Of a stretch of DNA of 64,000 nucleotides, positions 41,749 through 50,228 are shown in pieces. The position numbers and the translations under genes were made by a program. How positions within the stretch are numbered: position 1 is the first letter of the stretch; the number at the start of each line of letters is the position of its first letter. Source of the DNA: Clostridiales bacterium UBA6114 (GTDB taxonomy: Bacteria; Bacillota; Clostridia; Oscillospirales; Butyricicoccaceae); NCBI GenBank assembly GCA_002423435.1, contig DIWE01000036.1, forward strand, positions 263,684 through 327,683. Reading direction: 5' to 3'. The notes under the pieces are model-generated. The model ran no database searches. It saw only the letters and a program-made list of their open reading frames with translations, and was not told where the DNA came from.

Positions 41749-43044
41749 TCAGCGGCGGCGGAAGCCGCCTCCGTAGCGCATGCGCTGGTTGCGGTAACGC
41801 CGGCGCCTTTTATTGATTGTACGGATGACGAGCAGCAATATAAAGAGCGCGACCAGAACGATCAACACGATCCGAAACGGAAGGCTGTTAAAAAAGGATT
41901 TTATACGGTCGAGCACATATAAAAACGTGGAGCGCTCGACATCGTTCAGTGCGATCAAATTCAGCGTCCCGTATGTTTTGTCCCCCGAGGAGACGGTCAC
42001 CTTGCCGAGGGCCTCCCCCTTTTTCACGGGTGCCGTGATCGACTCTTGGACCTCATAGTCAAAGGTGAGGCTCTTCGGATCGAGATCCTTGGGCACGATC
42101 GCCTTTAAGTCGGCTTCGGGCGTGAGCACCAGATAGTCCTTGTTCTGCGCGAGACGGACCGGGACCTCCTGAACCGGTGTCGACTTCGACAGGAGCGTTT
42201 TTTCCTCAAAATTCGAAAACGCCCACTCGAACAGTGCTTTCGTATCGGTAAAGCTGCCGATTTTGCCGGTGGATTTGTCCTGCGGAGAATTCATAACGAC
42301 ACAGACATATCGCGAGCCGTTTTTTTCCGCGGCCGAAACAAGGCAGTGGCCCGCCGGGGTCGTAAATCCGGTTTTGATCCCGATGGCGTAGGAATAGTAG
42401 TAATTCGGGTCCTTAAAACGCGAAATCAGATGGTTGGTCGTCAGAATTTCCTCGCCGTTTATGACGGCCCTCGGCGTTTTGGCGATCTCGGCAAAAAGGC
42501 TGTTTTTGAGGGCCTCCCTTGCGAGAAGGGACATGTCGTAGGCGGTCGTGTAGTGGTTTTCGTCATGGAGCCCGTGCACGTTTGAAAAATGGGTATCCTT
42601 CATCCCGATTTGCTGCGCGCGCTCGTTCATCATCTCGACGAAAGCGTCCTGGCTCCCGGCGATATGTTCCGCGATGACATTGGCCGCGTCGTTGTCCGAA
42701 GGCAGCAAAAGCAGATATAAAAGATCGTGCAGCGTGTATGTCTCGCCGACGCGGAGGTTTGTGCCGCTGCCCATCTCCTCAAGTCCGTGCAGGGCCGAGG
42801 CGCTGACGGTGACGACATCGTCGAGCTTCCCTTTTTCCATCGCGATCAGTCCCGTCATCATCTTTGTCGTGCTGGCGGGATACGTTTTTTCATGCGCGTT
42901 TTTCTCATACAGGATCTCCCCGCTCGACGGCTCGACAACAACCGCCGCGTTTGCCAGTATTTCCGGCGCAGCGGCCGCATAGGCGAAGGTAGTGAAAAGA
43001 AAAAGAGCAAGGAAGAAAAAGACGCATTTTTTTACTGTTTTCAT
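41749..43044 (-). CDS. D-alanyl-D-alanine carboxypeptidase (PBP5/DacF family)
   Basis: A 431-residue low-molecular-weight PBP trimming the terminal D-Ala of peptidoglycan stem peptides. The signal peptide covers residues 1-24 (VFFFLALFLFTTFAYA). The serine-protease triad motifs are SxxK as STTK (58-61), SDN in LPSDNDAANV near 115, and KTG in IGIKTGFTTPAGHC near 215. The PBP5 C-terminal beta domain follows, then a membrane helix (about 390-412) and a strongly basic tail RTINKRRRRYRNQRMR. Confidence 0.95.
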   Translation of the reverse strand: MKTVKKCVFFFLALFLFTTFAYAAAAPEILANAAVVVEPSSGEILYEKNAHEKTYPASTTKMMTGLIAMEKGKLDDVVTVSASALHGLEEMGSGTNLRVGETYTLHDLLYLLLLPSDNDAANVIAEHIAGSQDAFVEMMNERAQQIGMKDTHFSNVHGLHDENHYTTAYDMSLLAREALKNSLFAEIAKTPRAVINGEEILTTNHLISRFKDPNYYYSYAIGIKTGFTTPAGHCLVSAAEKNGSRYVCVVMNSPQDKSTGKIGSFTDTKALFEWAFSNFEEKTLLSKSTPVQEVPVRLAQNKDYLVLTPEADLKAIVPKDLDPKSLTFDYEVQESITAPVKKGEALGKVTVSSGDKTYGTLNLIALNDVERSTFLYVLDRIKSFFNSLPFRIVLIVLVALFILLLVIRTINKRRRRYRNQRMRYGGGFRRR

Positions 43045-43236
43045 CGCAAAACACCTTTAAGTCCGGATCAATATATTTTATAATACAATTAGGATATCAG
43101 ATAAAATTGCCGATTTCAACATGAGGTTTCGGCCCCACAGCTTTCTCATGCGTCCTCAAATCCATAAATTCCGCCGACGGACAAGGCTTTCCGCCGTATT
43201 TCTTTTTTTTCAACAATTGAGATGGAGGCTTGCTTA

Positions 43237-43659
43237 ATGAAATCGCGGGGGCCGACGGCCGTTCTTTTCGCATCGTTTTTCGCGCTTTGCCTGATGGCGG
43301 CGTTTTATTTCGGGCATATCTCCGCCGAAAAAAACGGTATTTACCTCCTCGCGGAAAACCCGGCTCCGGAAAATGAATCCGCACAGGCCGATATCGGCGA
43401 TCTCGACCGGTATTTTGAGCCGGAACCGGAGGAAAAGGCGGAGAAAATTGAAACGGCGTCCGCCTCCCTTGTAAATCTCAACACGGCGACGCTTGCGCAG
43501 CTCGATACCCTGCCCGGCATCGGGCAGGTGACCGCGCAGAAAATCATCGATTACAGAGAGAAATACGGGGCTTTTCTCGACACGGAGGAAATCAAGGCGG
43601 TAGACGGGATCGGCGACGGGACCTATATGAAAATCAGGGGACTTGTCACGGTCCGGTAA
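43237..43659 (+). CDS. ComEA-like helix-hairpin-helix protein
   Basis: A 140-residue protein with an N-terminal membrane anchor (about 8-27), an acidic linker (EPEPEEKAEK) and a C-terminal pair of helix-hairpin-helix motifs: VNLNTATLAQLDTLPGIGQ and IKAVDGIGDGTYMKI. This matches the DNA-binding part of ComEA, the competence receptor, but lacks the SLBB domain of longer forms. TGGAGG lies eight bases before ATG 43237. No other competence gene is adjacent, so uptake function is only inferred. Confidence 0.85.
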   Translation: MKSRGPTAVLFASFFALCLMAAFYFGHISAEKNGIYLLAENPAPENESAQADIGDLDRYFEPEPEEKAEKIETASASLVNLNTATLAQLDTLPGIGQVTAQKIIDYREKYGAFLDTEEIKAVDGIGDGTYMKIRGLVTVR

Positions 43660-43684
43660 CGGACAAGGCTTAATGGGGGAAAAG

Positions 43685-44368
43685 ATGAAAGTACTGATCG
43701 TTGACGACGAAAAACTGCTTGTCAAAGGCATCAAATTCAACCTTGAAAACGACGGATATGCGGTAGACGCGGCTTACGACGGCGACGAGGCCTTAAAGCT
43801 CGTCCGGGAGAATTCATACGATGTGATCATCCTGGACCTGATGCTGCCGAAGATCGACGGACTTACGGTCTGCAGGAAGATCCGGGAGTTTTCAAACGTG
43901 CCCGTCGTCATGCTGACGGCGAAAAGCGAGGACAACGACAAGCTGATCGGCTTTGAATACGGCGCCGACGATTATCTCACAAAGCCGTTCAACGTTATGG
44001 AGCTCAAGGCGAGAATCCGCGCGATATTGCGCCGGATCAGCGTTTCGCCGGGCAAAAACGATGACCGCGAAGTGATGGAGGTCGGGCATATCAAAATCTG
44101 CCCGGCGCAGCGGTCCGTCCATTGCGGCGGGACCCCGGTCGAACTGACGGCAAAGGAGTTCGATCTGCTTGTCATGCTCGTGCGAAACCCCGGGAGGGTG
44201 TTCGACCGCGAAAACCTTTTGAATCTGGTTTGGGGGTACGAGTACCCCGGGGATATCCGCACCGTCGACGTTCATGTAAGGCGGCTGAGGGAAAAGATTG
44301 AGAAAAAGCCGAACAGGCCGGAGTACATTCTGACAAAATGGGGTGTGGGCTATTACTTTAAGAATTAG
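43685..44368 (+). CDS. OmpR-family response regulator
   Basis: A 227-residue DNA-binding response regulator. Receiver domain 1-118: MKVLIVDDEKLLVKG with the acidic pocket at residues 7-8, the phosphoacceptor aspartate in DVIILDLMLPKIDG near residue 51, and the conserved lysine in DYLTKPFNVMELKAR near 100. The winged-helix domain (about 130-225) contains LTAKEFDLLVMLVRNPGRVF and DVHVRRLREKIE. The start has GGGGGAAAAG upstream. It forms an operon with the kinase and lipoprotein genes that follow. Confidence 0.95.
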   Translation: MKVLIVDDEKLLVKGIKFNLENDGYAVDAAYDGDEALKLVRENSYDVIILDLMLPKIDGLTVCRKIREFSNVPVVMLTAKSEDNDKLIGFEYGADDYLTKPFNVMELKARIRAILRRISVSPGKNDDREVMEVGHIKICPAQRSVHCGGTPVELTAKEFDLLVMLVRNPGRVFDRENLLNLVWGYEYPGDIRTVDVHVRRLREKIEKKPNRPEYILTKWGVGYYFKN

Positions 44369-44387
44369 AAAGAAGCCCTCAAAACTG

Positions 44388-45797
44388 ATGAAAAGCCTGC
44401 GTTTTAAGCTTTCCGCCGCTTTTCTGGGGACGCTTATCATCATGCTTGCCATCCTGAACATCTATCCCGTTATTGTGACGCAGAACCAGATCGTAAGCGC
44501 AAAGCAGAAGGACCTCCAGGACAAGGTGAGCCTTTTATCAGCGACGCTTGCGGCGCTGCCGGAGCTTTCCGCCGAAAAGATTTCCCCGGTTGTTGAGGTT
44601 TTGGATCTCGACGGCAGCGGCGGGCGTTTCCTGATTACCGATCTAAACGCCCAGGTGGTTTACGACACCGCGCGCGTTTCGACCCTAAACTCCAGGATCG
44701 CGGTGCTTCCCGAGGTTGTCACGGCGCTTTCGGGCTACGATGTTTACCGCGGAAACTACGAAGACGGCGTGTTCTACTCCAGAGCGGCGGCTCCGATTAT
44801 GGCCTCCGACGGAATGAAGGGCTCCGTGTATTACTATGAGAAGGACCTGGCGGAAGGGGCGTTTTTGCGCCGCACCCAGATCAATGTGACCAGGATCTCG
44901 ATCGCAATCGCGATTTTAGGCGTTCTGGGCGTCTCTTTTTTCTCCTTCATATTCGGGAGGCGAATAAGCGGCCTTCTAAACGGAATCCGGCATATGCGCG
45001 GGGGAGAATACGCCCATGTTATCGAGCTTCGGGGGGGGGACGAGCTCTGCGAGGTCGCGGAAGAGTTCAACGAGCTCTCGAAAAGGCTGCAAAAGACGGA
45101 GGAAGTGCGGCGCGAGTTCGTTGCAAACGCTTCTCACGAGCTTAGGACTCCGCTCGCCTCGATCAAGCTGCTCGCGGATTCCATCATCCAGGCGCGTGCA
45201 ATCGACGAGGAAAGATTGCGGGAGTTTTTATGCGATATCGGCGACGAAACCGACCGCCTGACAAGAATCACCGACGATCTCCTGACTTTAACGAGGATCG
45301 ATTCCCTGGCCCCCGGCAGATTCTTAAGCGTCGACTTAAAACGGGTCGTTGAAAAGGCGGTGCAAAACCTTGATATGCCCGCGAAACGATACGGGGTGGC
45401 GGTGTCCTGCGAGCTTTCGGACAACTGCGTCATTTCGGCCGATCCCGACGGCGCGTATCAGATCGTGTCGAACCTTCTCGACAATGCGATCAAATACAAC
45501 CGCGAAAAGGACGGATGGGTCCGCATAAACCTGTATCACAAGGAAAACGACGTCATGCTGAATGTTTCCGACAATGGCGTCGGTATCCCGGAAGAAGATC
45601 TCCCGAGAATTTTTGAACGCTTTTACAGGGTGGACAAGGCGCATTCGCGCGAGACGGGAGGGACGGGGCTCGGCCTCTCCATTGTAAAGCAGTGGGTCGA
45701 GAATTTTGGCGGTACGATCCGGGTTGTAAGCCTTTTTTTCGAGGGCACGACCTTTATCCTGCGCTTTCCGGGCGCCGGGGGAGGCGATGCGCAATGA
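44388..45797 (+). CDS. Sensor histidine kinase
   Basis: A 469-residue membrane kinase. One helix (about 12-32), an extracytoplasmic sensor region (33-165), a second helix (168-190) and a HAMP linker lead into the kinase core. The H-box ASHELRTPLASIKLLADS has the phospho-accepting histidine near residue 248. The N-box is LLDNAIKYN, G1 is VSDNGVGIPEEDL, and G2 is TGGTGLGLSIVKQW. It pairs with the upstream response regulator and shares a four-base stop/start overlap with the next gene. Confidence 0.95.
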   Translation: MKSLRFKLSAAFLGTLIIMLAILNIYPVIVTQNQIVSAKQKDLQDKVSLLSATLAALPELSAEKISPVVEVLDLDGSGGRFLITDLNAQVVYDTARVSTLNSRIAVLPEVVTALSGYDVYRGNYEDGVFYSRAAAPIMASDGMKGSVYYYEKDLAEGAFLRRTQINVTRISIAIAILGVLGVSFFSFIFGRRISGLLNGIRHMRGGEYAHVIELRGGDELCEVAEEFNELSKRLQKTEEVRREFVANASHELRTPLASIKLLADSIIQARAIDEERLREFLCDIGDETDRLTRITDDLLTLTRIDSLAPGRFLSVDLKRVVEKAVQNLDMPAKRYGVAVSCELSDNCVISADPDGAYQIVSNLLDNAIKYNREKDGWVRINLYHKENDVMLNVSDNGVGIPEEDLPRIFERFYRVDKAHSRETGGTGLGLSIVKQWVENFGGTIRVVSLFFEGTTFILRFPGAGGGDAQ

Positions 45798-46708
45798 TGA
45801 AACAGCGGTCTTTACTCATTTTAGTGTCCGCGTGCATGCTTTCGATCCTTTCCGGGTGCACCGGTTTTCCGGCAAGGGAGGGTAACGGCACGCAGGTTGA
45901 GCTCACCTTTCTGAGGGAGCAGAACGAGAGCGTAAGGGGCGAAGTCTTTTTGACGGTCGGGCGGATCATAGAGGGAAGCGGCAAGGGGGAACTGGCCCGC
46001 AATGCGCTTGATTCCCTGCGTACACCGCCCTCGGCATGTGTAAGCCCGTTTCAAAACGGAGTCGAGCTTTCGTCCGTAAGCCTTGAGGGAAACAGCGCGA
46101 CGATTGATCTGTCGGGCGAGTTTCAGGACCTGTCCGGCCTTCAGAAAAGCCTGATCACCGCGTCGTTTATCAAATCCCTGTGCTCGATTGACGGGATCGA
46201 TTACGTCCGGATCACGTCAAACCGTGAGCCGATCAAAGGCCGGCGCGACCGGTATCTTTCGACGTTTGACCTGGTGTTCTCGGCCGATTCCTTTACGCAT
46301 GTCCGTTATGACGCGACCATTTATTTCCCGGACGCGGAAAGAAAAGCGCTGACGGGCGAGAGGAGGCTTGTCACGACGACACAGGACGAAACGGTGGAGG
46401 AGGCGATCGTGGGCGCGGTGCTCTCCGGCATGCAGGAAAAAGGCGTATATGACCTGATGTTTCCGAAAGGCGCGAGGCTCCTTTCGGCCGAGGTGAAAAA
46501 CGCCGTCTGCTATCTGGATTTCACGGGCGAGTTTTCCGCACTGTCGGATGATTACGGGAAGCTTTTAATCTATTCGCTTGTCGATTCGCTCTGCCGGCTC
46601 GAATATGTCCGGGAGGTGCAGTTTTTGCTCGACGGGGAAACGGTATCGTCTTTGGGCGGTGTGAACGTGGAAAAGCCCATTGAAGCGGATTATAAAATCG
46701 TAGTTTAG
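45794..46708 (+). CDS. Lipoprotein with two GerMN domains
   Basis: A 304-residue exported lipoprotein: signal MMKQRSLLILVSACMLSILS with lipobox LSGC near residue 21. Two GerMN repeats follow, roughly 55-150 and 190-290, recognisable by the paired VSLEGNSATIDLSGEF and VKNAVCYLDFTGEF strands, each preceded by a 'PFQNGVEL / FPKGARLL' segment. GerMN proteins act in spore germination or cell-wall-linked signalling. It is co-transcribed with the two-component pair. Its TAG stop touches the left tip of a MITE-like element. Confidence 0.87.
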   Translation: MMKQRSLLILVSACMLSILSGCTGFPAREGNGTQVELTFLREQNESVRGEVFLTVGRIIEGSGKGELARNALDSLRTPPSACVSPFQNGVELSSVSLEGNSATIDLSGEFQDLSGLQKSLITASFIKSLCSIDGIDYVRITSNREPIKGRRDRYLSTFDLVFSADSFTHVRYDATIYFPDAERKALTGERRLVTTTQDETVEEAIVGAVLSGMQEKGVYDLMFPKGARLLSAEVKNAVCYLDFTGEFSALSDDYGKLLIYSLVDSLCRLEYVREVQFLLDGETVSSLGGVNVEKPIEADYKIVV

Positions 46709-46867
46709 GCCTTGTTTGAAAAATCAGTGTGTTTGGATTTTTTGACGGATTTTCCGTCGGGCAAGGCAAATTTTCGCAGGCATAATTTGTTTATGTCAAG
46801 GAGATTTAACACGGTCCGGCGCAAAATTCGGCGAAAAGACAGGCGCAGGGATTTTTCAAACAAGGCC
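46708..46867. mobile_element. MITE-like element with perfect 18 bp terminal inverted repeats
   Basis: GGCCTTGTTTGAAAAATC (from 46708) is matched perfectly by GATTTTTCAAACAAGGCC ending at 46867, so the element is 160 bp. The interior has a GACGG/CCGTC hairpin and no coding capacity. Its first base is also the last base of the GerMN gene stop codon. No matching target duplication was evident. Confidence 0.75.
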
Positions 46868-46906
46868 AAATATCATAGTTTACTGAATGGGAAGAGGAGT
46901 TAAAAA

Positions 46907-48190
46907 ATGGAACTGAAACCGGGATTCGACACACTGTTGCTGCATGCGGGGTATAAGTCCGAGGAGCGGACGAAATCAAGGGCGGTCCCGCTTTATATGA
47001 CGACCGCGTACTCCTTTGACTCGGTGGAGTACGCGAGAAGCCTGTTCGCGCTCGAGCAGGAGGGAAATATTTATACAAGGCTGCAAAACCCGACGTCGGA
47101 CGTCCTCGAGAAACGGATTGCCGCGCTTGAGGGGGGCGTCGGCGCGCTCGCGACCTCGAGCGGGCACGCCTCCGAGTTGATGACGATCCTCGCCTTGGCG
47201 TCGAGCGGCGACGAGATCGTTTCGTCTTCCTCGATCTACGGCGGGACGATCAATCTGTTCGGAAAGACCCTGAAAAAGATGGGTATCACCGCGCGTTTTG
47301 TAAATCCCGACGACCCGGACGGGTTTGACCGCGGCACGAGCGAAAAGACAAAGGCATATTTTGTCGAGGTGGTCGGCAACCCGAACGCGAACGTCGCAGA
47401 TATCGCGGCGATCTCCAAAATCGCAAAGAAGCACGGTGTGCCGCTGATCGTCGACAGCACGATGACAACGCCCTATCTCATAAAGCCGTTTGAACTCGGC
47501 GCCGATATCGTCATCCATTCGACGACAAAATACCTCTCCGGCAATGGGACGGTAATGGGCGGCGTCACCGTCGACTCGGGCAAATTCAAATGGCTTAAAA
47601 ATCCGCGGTTTCCGGAGTTCAACGAGCCCGACCCGAGCTATAAGGGGATTGTTTACGCCGAGGCGCTTAAGGAGACGGCGTTTATCACGAAGCTGCGCGC
47701 ACATATCCTGCGCGACGTCGGCGCGTGCCAGTCGCCGTTTAACTCGTGGATCACGCTTTTGGGGATGGAAACGCTTTCCCTGCGCATGGAGCGCCACTGT
47801 AAAAACGCGGACGTCGTCGCAGAATTCCTGGAAAAACATGAACGCATAAAACGCGTAAACTATCCGCGCCTTCCGTCGAGCCCTTACTATGAGCTTGCGA
47901 AAAAACAGCTGCCGAAGGGAACGGGCTCGGTCTTTACGTTTGAAATCGACGGGACGAGGGAAAACGGCGCGAGGTTTATCGACGCGCTTTCGCTGATTTC
48001 CCATGTGGCAAATCTGGGCGACTCGCGCACGCTTGTTTCCCACCCCGCCTCCACCACCCATTCGCAGCTTTCAGACGGTCAGCTCAAAACGGCCGGCATC
48101 AGCCCGACGACGATCAGGCTCTCGGTCGGCCTTGAAACGGTCGACGACCTGATCTGCGATATCGAGCAGGCGCTGGAAGCGGCGTTTTAA
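46907..48190 (+). CDS. metY: O-acetylhomoserine aminocarboxypropyltransferase (sulfhydrylase)
   Basis: A PLP enzyme that combines O-acetylhomoserine with sulfide (or methanethiol) to homocysteine (or methionine). It has 427 residues, normal for the Cys/Met-metabolism family. The N-terminus FDTLLLHAGYKSEERTKSRA is typical of MetY. The PLP-binding lysine is in HSTTKYLSGNGTVMGG near residue 208, and TSSGHASELMTILALA near 85 binds the cofactor phosphate. The C-terminus has SLISHVANLGDSRTLVSHPA. It feeds homocysteine to the folate-linked methyltransferase pair about 6 kb upstream. Confidence 0.95.
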   Translation: MELKPGFDTLLLHAGYKSEERTKSRAVPLYMTTAYSFDSVEYARSLFALEQEGNIYTRLQNPTSDVLEKRIAALEGGVGALATSSGHASELMTILALASSGDEIVSSSSIYGGTINLFGKTLKKMGITARFVNPDDPDGFDRGTSEKTKAYFVEVVGNPNANVADIAAISKIAKKHGVPLIVDSTMTTPYLIKPFELGADIVIHSTTKYLSGNGTVMGGVTVDSGKFKWLKNPRFPEFNEPDPSYKGIVYAEALKETAFITKLRAHILRDVGACQSPFNSWITLLGMETLSLRMERHCKNADVVAEFLEKHERIKRVNYPRLPSSPYYELAKKQLPKGTGSVFTFEIDGTRENGARFIDALSLISHVANLGDSRTLVSHPASTTHSQLSDGQLKTAGISPTTIRLSVGLETVDDLICDIEQALEAAF

Positions 48191-48223
48191 TCCGCGCTGC
48201 AAAACAATATCTTTTTTATTCAA

Positions 48224-48257
48224 AGACCCCGGGATGCAAAACACATCCCGGGGTCTG
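48224..48257. terminator. Bidirectional terminator after metY
   Basis: AGACCCCGGGATG-CAAAACA-CATCCCGGGGTCT followed by GATTTTATT, between convergent genes. Confidence 0.85.
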
Positions 48258-48265
48258 ATTTTATT

Positions 48266-48475
48266 CTATTCTATGTAGAAATCGCTGTCCGTGTAATTCT
48301 GGCCGAGCTTTTTCGGCTTCGGCGGAATCCGCTTTAATGGATCGTACTTGAATCTCGAGCATTTATAGTCGGCCGAGACGACGCCGTGCCTCCTGCATGA
48401 AACGTACTCGTCGTCAAGCGGCTTTGCGTGTATGCAGTAGGAGCAGAACGGTTCGATATCTTTGCGCAGGATCAT
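48266..48475 (-). CDS. Small cysteine-containing protein, hypothetical
   Basis: A 69-residue protein starting MILRKDIEPFCSYCIHAKPL. Four cysteines in a CxxC ... CRRH ... C layout (CSYC near residue 11, VSCRRHG near 26, YKCSRF near 38) suggest a small metal-binding fold. Similar short proteins are common in Clostridia next to ylbJ-type genes, with no known function. GAGGGTGATATTGCG precedes the ATG. Confidence 0.7.
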   Translation of the reverse strand: MILRKDIEPFCSYCIHAKPLDDEYVSCRRHGVVSADYKCSRFKYDPLKRIPPKPKKLGQNYTDSDFYIE

Positions 48476-48520
48476 CGCAATATCACCCTCAAGCAAAAGG
48501 ATTACCCCTATTATATCGGA

Positions 48521-49696
48521 TCAGCTCCGTTTTTGAAAGTGTTTTTTGTAAAAGTACAGAAAAGTGGGCGTCATAAGCAAAAACCATAAGAGGAGCGCCG
48601 CCGCTGCCGAGCAGAAGAAAAGGTCGCTTTGCGCCATCGCGCCCAAATCAGGATAGCCTGTCGCGGGTGCAAAAACGGAAGGGGCGGGTGATGCGAGGGG
48701 CAAAAGCAGAAAGGTGTAGATTCCGGCGATCAGCCCGTGCAGGGTTTTCCCGATGAGGTAGGGCTTGCGGCTGAGGTCGGTCAGGGTGAGAAATGAAAAC
48801 GCCTGAAAGTGTACCGAGATCCCCCCGAAGCCCAGCATAACGGCGGCCAGCACAAGCTTTACGGACATTCCGGCGGATGACGCGGTCAAAGCCCACAGCC
48901 CGCAGGTCATCTCAAAAAATCCGGTCAGAAGGCTCTCGCAGCCGGCTGGGTCGACGCCGAGCGGGGCCAGTGGTATCAAGAGCGCATCCGACCCAAAGTC
49001 AAGGATGCGAAATATAGAGAGAAGCTTTGCAAATACCGAGAAAAAGATGACGAAAGCGCAGACGTTTAATACGGAGGAAAAGCCGTTTTTCACGGAATCG
49101 ATGAAAACGGCCGAAAAGCGGACGAAGGAGAAGTCCGCGCGGCGCCGTACTTCTCTCGCGCCGCCGCCGCGCCTGTAAAAACGGAAGAGGATGCCGACGG
49201 TCAGAGAGGCCAGGATATGTGTTAAAAGGAGAAGTAAGCCGCACGCGGGGCTTTTGAACACGCCGGCGCCGACGACGCCCAGGATGAAGGCGGGGCCGGA
49301 GTTGTTGCAGAACGCGAGGAGGCGCTCGGCCTCCTCCTTTGTGCAAAGCTTCTTCTCGTAGAGAGAAACGAGAGTTTTGACGCCGACGGGATAGCCTCCG
49401 ATCAGTCCCAGCGCATAGGCGGGCGCGCACGCGCCGTTTACGCCGAAAAGGCGGCGCATCAGCCCTTCCAGGGCGACGCCGGCGTAAGACGCGAGGCCGA
49501 GGTTTACAAAAAGGGAGGAGACGACCATAAAGGGGAACAGGGAAGGGATGACGGAGTCAAGGCAGACGCGGATGGTCGCCTTAGCCGTTTCCATTGTTTC
49601 CGTCGTATAAAGCGCAAGCCCCGCGGCGAGGGCCAGCACCACTGAGAACAAAAGCACCTGGTATGCGATTCGTTTGACGCGAGCTTTGACTGTCAT
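48521..49696 (-). CDS. ylbJ: Sporulation integral membrane protein YlbJ-like
   Basis: A 391-residue membrane protein with about eight to ten helices. Two Gate/nucleoside-recognition-type repeats are seen: SVIPSLFPFMVVSSLFV near residue 48, then ALGLIGGYPVGVKTLVSLYE near 95 with FCNNSGPAFILGVVGAGVF. A second half contains FGGISVHFQAFSFL. YlbJ is needed for normal spore formation and is controlled by sigma-E in Bacillus. GGGAGGTGCGCGC lies before the ATG. Confidence 0.88.
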   Translation of the reverse strand: MTVKARVKRIAYQVLLFSVVLALAAGLALYTTETMETAKATIRVCLDSVIPSLFPFMVVSSLFVNLGLASYAGVALEGLMRRLFGVNGACAPAYALGLIGGYPVGVKTLVSLYEKKLCTKEEAERLLAFCNNSGPAFILGVVGAGVFKSPACGLLLLLTHILASLTVGILFRFYRRGGGAREVRRRADFSFVRFSAVFIDSVKNGFSSVLNVCAFVIFFSVFAKLLSIFRILDFGSDALLIPLAPLGVDPAGCESLLTGFFEMTCGLWALTASSAGMSVKLVLAAVMLGFGGISVHFQAFSFLTLTDLSRKPYLIGKTLHGLIAGIYTFLLLPLASPAPSVFAPATGYPDLGAMAQSDLFFCSAAAALLLWFLLMTPTFLYFYKKHFQKRS

Positions 49697-49733
49697 GCGC
49701 GCACCTCCCTAAAAGAGAATATGAGCGCAGGTG

Positions 49734-49762
49734 GCAATTTTATTAACTTTTTTGCATAGAGA
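49734..49762 (+). promoter_or_regulatory. Possible sigma-E promoter of the yqfC operon
   Basis: GCAATTTT (49734-49741), a 13-base spacer, then CATAGAGA (49755-49762) resembles the sporulation sigma-E pattern (-35 with ATA/ATT, -10 CATA). The match is partial; its place ahead of yqfC supports it. Confidence 0.35.
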
Positions 49763-49808
49763 TTACTGATGCGGATCTAAGATGATTCGGACTCATAAAA
49801 CCAAAAAA

Positions 49809-49919
49809 ATCGGCGTGCCGCTCGCCGGAAAAGCGGCAACCGCGGCACATGCCGATAAACTCCATGCACCAAAGGAGCTTTTATTGGCATTATATATATC
49901 GCGGTGCATGGAGTTTATT
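49809..49919 (+). ncRNA. Structured leader of yqfC with bistable Shine–Dalgarno hairpin
   Basis: The core ATCGGC-G-TGCCGC / GCGGCA-CAT-GCCGAT (49809-49856) encloses CTCGCCGGAAAAGCGGCAACC. AAACTCC (49857-49863) can pair locally with GGAGCTTT (49874-49881). Alternatively AAACTCCATGCACC (49857-49870) pairs perfectly with GGTGCATGGAGTTT (49903-49916), which contains the real GGAG ribosome site six bases before the yqfC ATG. This is the layout of a translational switch; ligand or trigger unknown. Confidence 0.6.
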
Positions 49920-50216
49920 ATGGCACGCAGGAAAAAGGGGACGGGGGCCGTTTCGAGGAAGCTGTCCGCCGCGGCCGATAAGCTGGATATTCCGGTCAGC
50001 GCGGTATTGAAGACGGCGCGCATATCGATCGACGGAAACCGGCGTATGGTTTTAGAGGGACATGAGGGGATTTTAGAATACGGCAGCGAGCTGATCCGTG
50101 TAAACTGCAGGGATATGATCCTGACGGTGGAGGGGACCGACCTTCTGGTAAACGCGATGAATCCGGATGGGCTTTCCCTGACGGGATCGATCAAAAAAAT
50201 CGAATTTAGTGTTTAG
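49920..50216 (+). CDS. yqfC: Sporulation protein YqfC
   Basis: A 98-residue protein, MARRKKGTGAVSRKLSAAAD..., of the YabP/YqfC family of sporulation proteins that shape or tether coat layers in the mother cell. The family's IDGNRRMVLEGHEGILEYG near residue 40 and the repeated beta-strand pattern are visible. The start is the ATG at 49920, after GGAG in the leader hairpin; upstream in-frame codons lie within the leader. It is followed 12 bases later by yqfD. Confidence 0.92.
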   Translation: MARRKKGTGAVSRKLSAAADKLDIPVSAVLKTARISIDGNRRMVLEGHEGILEYGSELIRVNCRDMILTVEGTDLLVNAMNPDGLSLTGSIKKIEFSV

Positions 50217-50228
50217 GATGGATGAGCC

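Noticed and set aside
46976..48061. Long open frame (361 codons) opposite metY
   Set aside because: It is a low-complexity Arg-rich shadow of a well-defined PLP enzyme gene.
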